Shown in pieces: positions 47,717 to 55,636 of a DNA stretch of 64,000 bases. Each line of letters opens with the position of its first letter. Position 1 is the first letter of the stretch. Below the pieces are notes generated by a model. It was not told the DNA's origin, searched no databases, and saw only the letters and a program-made list of their open reading frames with translations. The stretch is from the NCBI GenBank assembly GCA_011526565.1, contig WYBL01000009.1, positions 1-64,000 of the forward strand, given 5' to 3'. This DNA is from Acidobacteriota bacterium. GTDB taxonomy: Bacteria > Acidobacteriota > Vicinamibacteria > Fen-336. Made by a program: the position numbers and the translations under genes.

Positions 47717-48244
47717 ATGAAGACGCTCGCTCGCCTCGCCGCGGCCGCCGTGCTGGCCGCGCTCCCGCTGCCGGCCACGCCCGCCGAGGGCCCCGACCTT
47801 GCGGCCGGCTATTCGCTGCTCGACCTCGACGAGCAGGCCCGCCACGGCGTGGCCGCGGCGCTGTCGTTCCGCGCGGCCGGTCGCGTTCGGGTCTGGATCG
47901 ACGCCTCCGCCCAGGCCGCGACCGTCGGCGGCGTCGACCTGACCACGACGACGCTGATGGCCGGGCCGGGGCTGAGCTTCGGCCACGGCCGCGCGCGGCC
48001 TTTCGTGCGGGCGATGGCGGGACTCGTGAGGGACGAGGTCTCGCTCACGATCTTCGAGGCGGAGATCTCCGAGACCGATTCGGCCCTCGGAGCCCTGGCC
48101 GGTGCGGGCGTCGACGTGCGCCTCTCGAAGCGCCTGGCGCTGCGCGTCCAGGGCGACTACCTGTGGCGCGACGTCGAGGCCGGCGACGCCTCCGGCCTGC
48201 GGGCGGGCGCGGGACTCGTGTGGCGGTTCGGAACCCGCGAGTGA
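47717..48244 (+). CDS. small outer-membrane beta-barrel protein
   Basis: 175 residues with a Sec signal (MKTLARLAAAAVLAALPLPATPA). The mature part is alternating polar/hydrophobic strands (VWIDASAQAATVGGVDLTTTTLMAGPGLSFG, split here by turns) and repeated Gly/Asp turns, ending in LVWRFGTRE, an 8-strand-barrel-like pattern. AGAGLVWRF near the end is typical of OmpA-like or OmpW-like barrels, though the last residue is not aromatic. AGAGGA Shine-Dalgarno precedes the ATG at 47717. Lies between DUF1501 and the Rieske gene, with a GTGA overlap to the latter. Confidence 0.6.
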   Translation: MKTLARLAAAAVLAALPLPATPAEGPDLAAGYSLLDLDEQARHGVAAALSFRAAGRVRVWIDASAQAATVGGVDLTTTTLMAGPGLSFGHGRARPFVRAMAGLVRDEVSLTIFEAEISETDSALGALAGAGVDVRLSKRLALRVQGDYLWRDVEAGDASGLRAGAGLVWRFGTRE

Positions 48245-48708
48245 GCGCGGCCACGCGGCGACGCTTCGTCGCCAGCGCCTGCGCCGGCGCCTGCGCGGCC
48301 GGCGCCCTCGCAGCCTGCGGCGGGGGAGGCGGCGGGTCGGCGCCGGCGACGCCGACGGCGCCCACCGGCGGCGCCACCCCGACGCCGACTCCCGCCAACG
48401 AGGTGCGGGTCCCGCTGATGGGCGTCGGCCAGACCGTCGCGGCCTCGATCCGCCTGGTCGGCGGGCTGGTCACGCCGCTGGCCGTGACCCGTACGGGCGA
48501 GACCACGGTCGTGGCGGTCAGCCGCGTCTGCACCCACGAGAACTGCACCGTCGACCTGCCCGCGCGGAACGGCGCGAGCCTCGACTGCCCGTGCCACGGC
48601 TCGCGCTTCCTGGTCACGGGGCAGGTGGTGAACGGGCCGGCCACCCGGCCACTGTCGAGCTTCCCGGCCCGCATCGCGGGCGCCGAGGTCGTGGTCAGCG
48701 GCGTCTGA
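48241..48708 (+). CDS. Rieske [2Fe-2S] lipoprotein
   Basis: 155 residues. The N-terminus TRRRFVASACAGACAAGALAACG combines arginines with a lipobox (LAAC), so a Tat- or Sec-exported lipoprotein is likely. A Gly/Thr/Pro linker leads to a Rieske domain with CTHENC and CPCHGSRF, the C-x-H ... C-x2-H ligands of the cluster, and conserved GP and G loops. It probably transfers electrons in the periplasm. No cytochrome bc1 subunit is present, so it is not evidently a complex III component; it may serve the DUF1800/DUF1501 system. GTG start in GTGA overlap. Confidence 0.88.
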   Translation: MSAATRRRFVASACAGACAAGALAACGGGGGGSAPATPTAPTGGATPTPTPANEVRVPLMGVGQTVAASIRLVGGLVTPLAVTRTGETTVVAVSRVCTHENCTVDLPARNGASLDCPCHGSRFLVTGQVVNGPATRPLSSFPARIAGAEVVVSGV

Positions 48709-48724
48709 TCGCCCTCCGCCGGTC

Positions 48725-48754
48725 TTGACCGCGGGGCTGCAAGTCCCGTATCCT
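48725..48754 (+). promoter_or_regulatory. promoter of rpsA
   Basis: TTGACC (48725-48730) and TATCCT (48749-48754) are 18 bases apart, a reasonable sigma-70-type pair. Transcription would begin near 48761, giving a ~75-base leader. The leader contains a GCCCGGG/CCCGGGGC hairpin (48768-48791), reminiscent of autoregulated S1 leaders. GGAGG lies 14 bases before the ATG, farther than usual. Confidence 0.55.
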
Positions 48755-48834
48755 CAAGTGTTTCGTCGCCCGGGAGCCGTCTGCCCGGGGCCAGGCGGAA
48801 GAATCTAGAGACCCCGGAGGTCGAAAACAGTTTC

Positions 48835-50580
48835 ATGTCGGACATCAAGAACCAGGACGAGGCCGTGGCGCTGGCTGACGGCGAGTTCGATCCCGAGGAG
48901 TACGAAAAGCTCCTCGACATGTACGACGTCAGCTTCCGCAACTTCGCGGAAGGCGAGGTTGTGCGCGGCATCGTGCTGCGCGTTTCGGACCAGGCCGTGA
49001 TCGTCGACGTCGGCTACAAGTCGGAGGGCATGATCCCCGCCGACGAGTTCAAGGACGAGACCGGCAAGGTCGCGATCGCCGTCGGCGACAGCGTGGACGT
49101 GCTGATCGAGAAGACCGAGGACCGCGAGGGCTACGTCGTCCTCTCGCGCGAGAAGGCCGAGAAGATGAAGGTCTGGGACGACGTCGAGCGCGCCTACCAG
49201 GAGCGCCGCGTCGTCGTGGGCCGCGTGATCGAGCGGGTCAAGGGCGGCCTCGCCGTCGACATCGGCGTGCGCGCCTTCCTGCCCGGCTCGCAGGTCGACG
49301 TGCGGCCGGTGCGCAACCTCGACGCGCTGAAGGGGCAGGAGCTCCGGATGCGCGTGATCAAGGTCAACAAGAAGCGCGGCAACATCGTGCTCTCGCGCAA
49401 GGCGGTGCTGGAGGAGGAGAACGCCTCCCGCAAGCGCGAGACGCTGGAGACGCTTGAGGAGGGCAAGACCCTCACGGGCGTCGTCAAGAACATCACCGAG
49501 TACGGCGCCTTCGTCGACCTCGGCGGCCTCGACGGCCTGCTCCACATCACCGACATGTCGTGGGGCCGCGTCAACCACCCGAGCGAAGTGCTCAACGTGG
49601 GCGACGAGGTCCGCGTGATCGTCCTCAAGTTCGACCGCGAGTCCGAGCGCGTCTCGCTCGGCATGAAGCAGCTCAAGGCCGACCCGTGGACGACCGCGAC
49701 CATCAAGTACCCGGCCAACGCCCGGGTCAAGGGCAAGGTGGTCAGCCTCACCGACTACGGCGCCTTCGTCGAGCTCGAGGAGGGGATCGAGGGCCTGATC
49801 CACGTCTCCGAGATGTCCTGGTCCAAGAAGATCAAGCACCCGTCGAAGCTGCTGACGGTGGGCCAGGAGGTCGAGTGCCAGGTGCTCGGCCTCGACCAGG
49901 AGGCGCACCGCATCAGCCTCGGCCTCAAGCAGATCGAGCAGAATCCGTGGAGCCAGCTCGCCGACAAGTTCCCGGTCGGCTCGCGGATCCAGGGCAAGGT
50001 GCGCAACCTGACCGAGTTCGGCGCGTTCGTCGAGGTCGAGGAGGGGATCGACGGTCTGATCCACATCTCCGACCTGTCGTGGACCAAGCGCGTCAAGCAC
50101 CCGTCCGAGGTGCTCAAGAAGGGCGACACCGTCGACGCGGTGGTGCTCAACATCGACGCCGAGAACCAGCGGCTGTCGCTGGGCCTCAAGCAGCTCGCCA
50201 CCGACATCTGGGACGAGTTCTTCACCCACCACAAGGTCGGCGACATCGTCGAGGGCCGCGTCGTCCGCATGACCAACTTCGGCGCGTTCGTCGAGCTGGC
50301 CGAGGGCATCGAGGGTCTCGTCCACGTCTCCGAGCTGGACGAGAAGCGGATCGACAAGCCCGAGGACGCGTTCAAGCCGGGCGACACCTTCCCGATGAAG
50401 ATCCTCAAGATCAACGCCGAGGAGAAGAAGATCGGCCTCTCGATCCGCGCGGTGAAGCACGACGAGGAGCGCAAGGATCTCGACACCTACCGCGAGTCGT
50501 CGTCGGGCGAGTCGTCCACCGCGATGGCCGAGGCGCTGCGCGCCGCCCAGGCTCGGGCGCGCAAGCCCGCCGAGGAATAG
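48835..50580 (+). CDS. rpsA: 30S ribosomal protein bS1
   Basis: 581 residues with six S1 (OB-fold) repeats. Repeats 3-6 are most alike, each with a GAFV-L-GI-GL-H-S pattern (ITEYGAFVDLGGLDGLLHITDMSW, LTDYGAFVELEEGIEGLIHVSE, LTEFGAFVEVEEGIDGLIHISD, MTNFGAFVELAEGIEGLVHVSE, separated by linkers). S1 binds mRNA leaders on the 30S subunit. Length and repeat number match the proteobacterial/acidobacterial type. It has its own promoter and a structured leader. A bulged GC hairpin (around 50609-50628) lies between it and the HU/IHF gene, without a U-tract. Confidence 0.97.
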   Translation: MSDIKNQDEAVALADGEFDPEEYEKLLDMYDVSFRNFAEGEVVRGIVLRVSDQAVIVDVGYKSEGMIPADEFKDETGKVAIAVGDSVDVLIEKTEDREGYVVLSREKAEKMKVWDDVERAYQERRVVVGRVIERVKGGLAVDIGVRAFLPGSQVDVRPVRNLDALKGQELRMRVIKVNKKRGNIVLSRKAVLEEENASRKRETLETLEEGKTLTGVVKNITEYGAFVDLGGLDGLLHITDMSWGRVNHPSEVLNVGDEVRVIVLKFDRESERVSLGMKQLKADPWTTATIKYPANARVKGKVVSLTDYGAFVELEEGIEGLIHVSEMSWSKKIKHPSKLLTVGQEVECQVLGLDQEAHRISLGLKQIEQNPWSQLADKFPVGSRIQGKVRNLTEFGAFVEVEEGIDGLIHISDLSWTKRVKHPSEVLKKGDTVDAVVLNIDAENQRLSLGLKQLATDIWDEFFTHHKVGDIVEGRVVRMTNFGAFVELAEGIEGLVHVSELDEKRIDKPEDAFKPGDTFPMKILKINAEEKKIGLSIRAVKHDEERKDLDTYRESSSGESSTAMAEALRAAQARARKPAEE

Positions 50581-50671
50581 TCTCCTCGCGTCCGTCCGGT
50601 CCGGGTCGCCGTCCCTCGAAGGGCGGCGGCCCGGGCCCGTGCTGAGCCGGCAACGGAAAGGCTGCTTCGAC

Positions 50672-50950
50672 ATGACGAAGGCGGAGCTGATCGACGAGGT
50701 GGCGCGGGCCTCCGACCTCTCGCGCAAGCACACCGAGGTGATCGTCGACGCGGTGTTCTCCTCCATCCTCGACGCGCTGCGCGAGGGCGACAAGGTCGAG
50801 CTGCGCGGTTTCGGCAGCTTCCGCCTGCGCCGCCGCGGCAGCCGCAGCGGGCGCAATCCGAAGACCGGCGAGGGCGTGGTCGTGCCCGAGAAGGTCGTGC
50901 CCCACTTCAAGCCGGGGAAGGAACTGCGCGAGCTGATCAACCGGGACTGA
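50672..50950 (+). CDS. HU/IHF-family DNA-bending protein, IHF beta-like
   Basis: 92 residues: MTKAELIDEVARASDLSRKH at the start, VELRGFGSFRLRRRGSRSGRNPKTGE in the beta-arm region and VPHFKPGKELRELIN at the end. The GFGSF and RNPKTGE-type arm sequences and its place after rpsA match IHF beta (ihfB) more than HU, but a single copy in a GC-rich genome could serve either role. A bent-DNA architectural protein of the nucleoid. ATG at 50672 is chosen; GGAAAGG lies ~11 bases upstream. Confidence 0.93.
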   Translation: MTKAELIDEVARASDLSRKHTEVIVDAVFSSILDALREGDKVELRGFGSFRLRRRGSRSGRNPKTGEGVVVPEKVVPHFKPGKELRELINRD

Positions 50951-50960
50951 TCGGCGCCCA

Positions 50961-52808
50961 TTGATCAGCGGCGACTCGCTCTACGGCAAGGACCCGGCCG
51001 CGGCCCGCTACGCGGCCGGCGGCGTCGACGAGGCCGAGGCCCTGTTCGGGGCCCCGCTGCCCCCGCTGCCCCCCTGCGAGATCGACGGCCACGAGCCCGT
51101 CTGGTTCGTGCGCCTGCACCCGCAACTGCGGGCGAGCTACCGGCGCCTGCTCGAGGCCCTGGTCAAGGACCTGGAAACCCCGGCGCGACCCGCCTCGGCC
51201 GCTCCCCGCGCGGGGAGCAGCGGGGCGTTGAAGCTGGCGGTCGCCGAGCAGGCCGAGTACGAGGCGGCGCTCGGCCGCATGCTGCGCGCCGCGCGGCGCT
51301 CCGATCGCCGGCAGGGCCTGGTCACGCTGTTCTGGCTGTCCCACTCGAAGGACGCCGCCGCCTGCCTCGCCGACTACGAGGCCCAGAAGCCGATCGCCCG
51401 CCGCCTGCGCCCGCGGCTGCCCGCGCTGCTGCAGCCGATCCACCGCGCGGTGGAGGAGTCGGCGCGGGCGACCGGGCTGCCGCCCGAGGCCCGCGACCGC
51501 GTGTTGCAGGGCATCCACCCCGGCAACGCCGTCACCGACGCGATCGTCGGCGACGGCTTCGCGTTCGTGCACCGCGGCATCGACCCGCTCGACCTCTCCG
51601 CCTTCCAGGCGCCCGGGGGCTACCGGCTGCCCGACGAGGCCTTCCGCGAGCTGCACCAGGTGCTCGCCGCCGAGGTCGAGCGCCGCTTCAAGGAGCGCGA
51701 GCGCGGCCTCGTGGCGCGCCTCGAGCGCCACTTCGGCGCGGGGTACGAGGCGCTGCTCGGGGCGCCGGGCGGCGCGGCGCGGATGGCGCTCCACCAGGGG
51801 CTCGTCGAGTACCTGTTCGCCGACGCGGCCACCTTGGCGTCACGCCTCTCCGCCGCGCCGCGGGTGCGCGCCGAACTCGACCGCCGGCGCCCGTGGGAGG
51901 TGGCCGAGGCGTTCCTCGACATGGCGACGGCCGTACGCCGCTTCGAGGTGATCTGCCACCTGCGCGACCGCGTGCGGGTGGCCCAGGGGCTCGCCGCGGA
52001 GCAGGAGTTCGAGCGCCGGCTGCGCGCGGGCGACCGCGTCTTCGAGTTCGCCGAGGCGGCCAAGGTCGCCAACAACGCAGTCAACGCGACGGTGCTGTTC
52101 CTCGACCTGCGCGGCTTCACCCAGACCTCGGAGGGGCAGATCTCCGAGGCCGAGCTGACCCGCGAGCTCTACACGGTGTTCGACGCGTTCGTGCCGATCG
52201 TGCGCCGCTTCGACGGCATCGTCGACAAGTTCCTCGGCGACGGCATGATGGTGACGTTCGGGGCGGAGCGCGGCGACCCCAAGGGCCCGCTGCACGCCGT
52301 GCGCACGGCCGTGTTGTGCCAGGAGGCGCTCGCGCGACTGCGGCAGCAGGGACGCACGGCGTTCCGGATGGGCGTCTCGATCCACTACGGCCGCGTCTAC
52401 GTCGCGCGCTTCATCGCCGACGAGGAGAACGTGCAGACGACCGTGATCGGCCGCAACGTCAACCTCGCCGGGCGGCTGTCGTCTGCGGCCAAGAAGCCGA
52501 TGGACCAGGACGAGTTCACCGACCCCGGCGCGTCCGCCGCGCCGAGCAACCCGGAGATGAGCGTCACCGTCGGCCCCGACGGTGCCCTGTTCAACGAGGG
52601 CATCGCCCTCTCTCGCGCGGGCTTCGTGCAGCTCGAGACGCTGGTCGAACTCAAGGAGGTCTACCAGGGGCCGGTCCGGCTGATGGGATACTCCGACGAG
52701 GAACTGGGCCGGCGCGTGCTGCTGCGCTACGCCGGCGACGCGAAGTTCAAGGGCGTGCGGGCGACCTTCCCGGTATTCGAGGTCGAGCCCGAGGCGCCGC
52801 GGATCTGA
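50961..52808 (+). CDS. class III adenylate/guanylate cyclase
   Basis: 615 residues. A long N-terminal part (~1-365) of unknown fold, mostly helical with AEQAEYEAALGRML and EVERRFKERERG, precedes a class III cyclase domain (~370-560). Catalytic features: TVLFLDLRGFTQTSEG (first metal Asp), VDKFLGDGMMVTFG (second metal Asp), SIHYGRVYVARF and NVNLAGRLSSAAKK with the Asn and Arg of the transition state. Base-selecting residues cannot be assigned confidently. No membrane helix, so soluble. TTG at 50961 starts 11 bases after the HU/IHF stop. It could supply cyclic nucleotide to sensors, but a link with the cNMP-fold protein at 29318 is unproven. Confidence 0.9.
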   Translation: MISGDSLYGKDPAAARYAAGGVDEAEALFGAPLPPLPPCEIDGHEPVWFVRLHPQLRASYRRLLEALVKDLETPARPASAAPRAGSSGALKLAVAEQAEYEAALGRMLRAARRSDRRQGLVTLFWLSHSKDAAACLADYEAQKPIARRLRPRLPALLQPIHRAVEESARATGLPPEARDRVLQGIHPGNAVTDAIVGDGFAFVHRGIDPLDLSAFQAPGGYRLPDEAFRELHQVLAAEVERRFKERERGLVARLERHFGAGYEALLGAPGGAARMALHQGLVEYLFADAATLASRLSAAPRVRAELDRRRPWEVAEAFLDMATAVRRFEVICHLRDRVRVAQGLAAEQEFERRLRAGDRVFEFAEAAKVANNAVNATVLFLDLRGFTQTSEGQISEAELTRELYTVFDAFVPIVRRFDGIVDKFLGDGMMVTFGAERGDPKGPLHAVRTAVLCQEALARLRQQGRTAFRMGVSIHYGRVYVARFIADEENVQTTVIGRNVNLAGRLSSAAKKPMDQDEFTDPGASAAPSNPEMSVTVGPDGALFNEGIALSRAGFVQLETLVELKEVYQGPVRLMGYSDEELGRRVLLRYAGDAKFKGVRATFPVFEVEPEAPRI

Positions 52809-52810
52809 GC

Positions 52811-53293
52811 TTGGACCGGCTGTTCACGCCCTGGAGGCTGCGCTACGTGAGCGGGGGAGCGAAGGTGGCGGGCTGCGTCTTCTGTGCGGCGCTCGAGCAG
52901 GCGGCGGGCGCGGACAGCCTGGTCGCGCACGTCGGCGAGCACTGCTTCGTGATCGCCAACCTCTATCCGTACACGGGGGGGCACGTGATGATCGCGCCGC
53001 GCCGGCACGTCGGGCGGCTGGCCGACGCCAGCGACCCCGAGCTGCTGGAGATGATGGCGCTGTCGCGCCGGCTGGAGTCGCTGATGGGCGAGTTGTACCG
53101 GCCCGAGGGCTTCAACGTCGGCATGAACCTGGGCCAGGTCGCCGGCGCCGGCGTCGCCGACCACATTCACATGCACGTGGTGCCGCGCTGGGCGGGGGAC
53201 GCGAACTTCATGACCACCGTGGGCGCGACGCGGGTCGTGCCCGAGGAGCCCGTCGTCACCGCGCGGCGCTTGCGCGAGGCGTTCTCGCGGTGA
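52811..53293 (+). CDS. HIT-family nucleotide hydrolase/phosphorylase
   Basis: 160 residues. MDRLFTPWRLRYVSGG followed by GCVFC is typical of Ap4A phosphorylase-like/FHIT-branch HIT proteins, and the triad is HIHMHVVPRW. It differs from the short HINT-type protein at 18940 in length and start. Likely hydrolyses or phosphorolyses diadenosine polyphosphates or AMP conjugates. TTG at 52811 is two bases after the cyclase stop; the stop overlaps the following propeller gene (GTGA). Confidence 0.9.
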   Translation: MDRLFTPWRLRYVSGGAKVAGCVFCAALEQAAGADSLVAHVGEHCFVIANLYPYTGGHVMIAPRRHVGRLADASDPELLEMMALSRRLESLMGELYRPEGFNVGMNLGQVAGAGVADHIHMHVVPRWAGDANFMTTVGATRVVPEEPVVTARRLREAFSR

Positions 53294-54330
53294 AGCGGCG
53301 CGCTTGGCTCGCCGGCGTCGCCGCCAGCCTGGCGGCCCGCGCCCATGCCCAGGTACCGGAACCGACGCCGACGCCGCGGCCCGGGCCGCCCGTGATCACG
53401 ACGCTCACGATGTTCGCGGGCACCGACGGGGGGCTGTTCCGCACCCGCGACTGGGCGGGCACCTGGGAACCCGTCGCGCTGACCGGTGAAGACGTGCTGC
53501 CGCCCGACGCCTCGCCCGTGCGCCTGCTGCGGCCCTACGGGCTCGAGGTCTACGCGGGCGGCGACCGCGGGCTGTTCCACTCCGAGGACTTCGGCGAGAC
53601 CTGGCAGCGGCTGCCGCTGGAGGAGAACGCCTTCGCGGTCCTGACCTCGCGCTACGCGCCGGCCGACCCGACGCTGTTCGTCGCCACCGGGGCCGGCCTC
53701 TTTCGCCGCGACGAACCCGGTCGCCCGTTCCGCCGGCTGGCGCTCGATGCGGCCGTGTACGAGATGGAGTGGCCCGGCCCCCACCTGGTGCTGGCGACGA
53801 GCCGCGGCGTGTTCGTCTCGGTGGACGGCGGCGAGACCTTCAGCGGCCCCGGCGAGGGGCTTCCGCCGACGCACGTGCGGGCGCTCGCCGTGTCGAGCTT
53901 CTTCGCGGTCGACCCCGTGATCCTGGCCGCGGTCGGCGACGTCGGCGTGTTCCGCTCGGGCGACGCAGGCCGGACCTGGGCCTCGATCGGCCTCGAGCGA
54001 CAGGCCGTGTCCGACCTGTTCTGGCTCGGGCCGTTTCTCTACGCGTGCGCCCACGACGGGCTGTACCGCACCGTCGATCTCGGCGAGACGTGGGAGCGGC
54101 TCTCGGAGCGCGACCTGCGCGACCGCGCACCGTCGGTGATGCTGTTCCCGCTGGCTCCCGACTCCGGTGCCGAGTTCTTCATCGGCACCGAGCGCGGCGT
54201 GTACCGCACCCAGGACGGCGGCGAGCGCTTCACGCAAGCGGGCCTCTCGGATCGGCGCATCCTGGCCCTCGGCACCTTCCCGCCGCCGCCGCCCGAGCTC
54301 GACAAGAAGGGCAAGAAGGATCGCAAGTGA
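53290..54330 (+). CDS. exported BNR/VPS10-like beta-propeller protein
   Basis: 346 residues with a signal peptide (KRRAWLAGVAASLAARAHA) and several Asp-box-like repeats: RTRDWAGTWEP, HSEDFGETWQR, SVDGGETFSG, RSGDAGRTWAS, RTVDLGETWER, RTQDGGERFTQ. A single six- to eight-bladed propeller is likely, related in style to the large protein at 12461-15142. It ends in a Lys-rich tail (DKKGKKDRK). Function unknown. GTG start at 53290 overlaps the HIT stop; the stop overlaps dapF (GTGA). Confidence 0.8.
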   Translation: MKRRAWLAGVAASLAARAHAQVPEPTPTPRPGPPVITTLTMFAGTDGGLFRTRDWAGTWEPVALTGEDVLPPDASPVRLLRPYGLEVYAGGDRGLFHSEDFGETWQRLPLEENAFAVLTSRYAPADPTLFVATGAGLFRRDEPGRPFRRLALDAAVYEMEWPGPHLVLATSRGVFVSVDGGETFSGPGEGLPPTHVRALAVSSFFAVDPVILAAVGDVGVFRSGDAGRTWASIGLERQAVSDLFWLGPFLYACAHDGLYRTVDLGETWERLSERDLRDRAPSVMLFPLAPDSGAEFFIGTERGVYRTQDGGERFTQAGLSDRRILALGTFPPPPPELDKKGKKDRK

Positions 54331-55172
54331 AGTTCGCCAAGGCCCACGGGCTCGGCAACGACTTCCTGCTGGTGGCCGAGGCCGACCTGCCGGTGCCCCA
54401 CGGGGACTCGGCACGGCGGCTGTGCGACCGCCACCGCGGCGTCGGCGGCGACGGCGTGATCACCTGGCGCGCGCTGGGCGCCGGGCAGCTCGGCATGCGG
54501 CTGTGGAACGCGGACGGCAGCGACGGCGGGCTCTCGGGCAACGGGCTGCGCTGTCTCGCGGCGTGGGCCTTCTCCCGCGGCCACGTGCCCGAGCGCCACG
54601 TCGTGCTGCCGCCGCCCGGCCCGCGCCCGGTGGAGATCGAGGACCTCGGCTCCAGCCGCTTCCGGGTCCGCACCGGCCTGGGGCCGGCGATCCTCGGCTC
54701 GCGCGAGATCCCGACGGCGCTCCTGCCTGCGGCGCCGCGGGTGATCGACCACCCGCTGGAGGCGGCGGGCGAAAGCGTGCGCGTCACCGCCACATCGCTC
54801 GGCAACCCGCACTGCGCGGTGTTCTGCGAGGCGGTCGCGGACGACGCGTGGATCGCCCGCGTGGGGCCGGCGCTGGAGCGCCACGCGTTCTTCCCGGAGC
54901 GCACCAACGTGGAGTTCGTCACCGTGCTCTCGCGGCGCGAACTGCGGGTCCGCTTCTGGGAGCGCGGCGTCGGGCCGACCGAGGCCTCCGGCACCGGCTC
55001 GGCCAGCGCGGTCGTCGCGGCCATCCTCCACGGCCGCGTCGAGCGCGACGGCGTGCGCGCCGTGTGCGATGGCGGCACCCTCGAGGTCGCCTGGCCCGAG
55101 GGCGGCGACGTGCTCCAGACCGGGGAGGTCGAGCTGCTCTACGAGGGAGACTGGTCGCCGCCGCTGCCCTGA
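54327..55172 (+). CDS. dapF: DapF-like epimerase with both catalytic cysteines replaced by serine
   Basis: 281 residues with the two-domain diaminopimelate epimerase fold: KFAKAHGLGNDFLLV at the start, RHRGVGGDGVI, NADGSDGGLSGNGLRC, SLGNPHCAVF, RTNVEFV and RGVGPTEASGTGSASA. In DapF the two catalytic residues are Cys of CGNGAR and Cys of ACGTG; here both are Ser (LSGNGLR encoded by TCG, ASGTG by TCC). The rest of the substrate site looks retained. It may be a serine-variant epimerase, inactive, or act on another amino acid. Family call is firm, DAP-epimerase activity is not. Converges on the MauE-like gene with a 34-base overlap. Confidence 0.8.
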   Translation: MKFAKAHGLGNDFLLVAEADLPVPHGDSARRLCDRHRGVGGDGVITWRALGAGQLGMRLWNADGSDGGLSGNGLRCLAAWAFSRGHVPERHVVLPPPGPRPVEIEDLGSSRFRVRTGLGPAILGSREIPTALLPAAPRVIDHPLEAAGESVRVTATSLGNPHCAVFCEAVADDAWIARVGPALERHAFFPERTNVEFVTVLSRRELRVRFWERGVGPTEASGTGSASAVVAAILHGRVERDGVRAVCDGGTLEVAWPEGGDVLQTGEVELLYEGDWSPPLP

Positions 55173-55636
55173 GCGGGCGGCAGGAAGACCAGCACGCCGG
55201 CGACCGCGAGCAGCACGAGGTCGCCGGCGATCAGCGCGAGGCCGGCGCCGCGCCCCGCGCCGTCGACCGAGAAGCAGCCGCAGTTCTGCAGGTCGATGCC
55301 CTGGGCGAGCGCGTAGCTCACGGCGCCCACGAAGATCACGAGCAGGGCGCCGCAGACGAGCGCCGCTTCGCGCCGCCACACGTCGCGGGCCACGCCCAGC
55401 ATCAGCAGGCCGCCCGCGACGAGTTCGATCCACGGCAGCGTCACGGCCCAGGCGTTGGCGACGAACGGCGGGATCTCGGCGTTGGGCCCGAGCAGGCGGT
55501 AGTAGTACACGATGCGCGCGAAGGCGACGGGGTCGAGGATCTTGTCGTGGCTCGCGAACACGAACACCACGCCGAGCACGAGGCTCAGCACGCGGTGGAC
55601 CGGTTCCCGGCGCAGGAACTCCCGGGCGGTCCTCAC
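55139..55636 (-). CDS. MauE/DoxX-like inner-membrane protein
   Basis: 165 residues with four hydrophobic helices (VLSLVLGVVFVFASHDKI, WAVTLPWIELVAGGLLMLG, AALVCGALLVIFVGAVSYAL, GLALIAGDLVLLAVAGVLVF) and a CGCF motif in LQNCGCFS between helices 3 and 4. This layout fits MauE/DoxX-like proteins, which feed electrons or handle disulfides in periplasmic maturation. GTG start at 55636 overlaps the rhodanese stop (GTGA), so the pair is coupled. The C-terminal ten residues extend into the convergent dapF-like gene by 34 bases. Confidence 0.75.
   Translation of the reverse strand: MRTAREFLRREPVHRVLSLVLGVVFVFASHDKILDPVAFARIVYYYRLLGPNAEIPPFVANAWAVTLPWIELVAGGLLMLGVARDVWRREAALVCGALLVIFVGAVSYALAQGIDLQNCGCFSVDGAGRGAGLALIAGDLVLLAVAGVLVFLPPAQGSGGDQSPS

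Noticed and set aside
48241-48708. Rieske subunit of a cytochrome bc1 complex
   Set aside because: No cytochrome b or c1 gene adjoins it; lipoprotein signal and DUF1800/DUF1501 linkage point elsewhere.
50600-50640. Rho-independent terminator between rpsA and the HU/IHF gene
   Set aside because: A bulged GC hairpin is present but no T-tract follows, so only attenuation or no function can be suggested.
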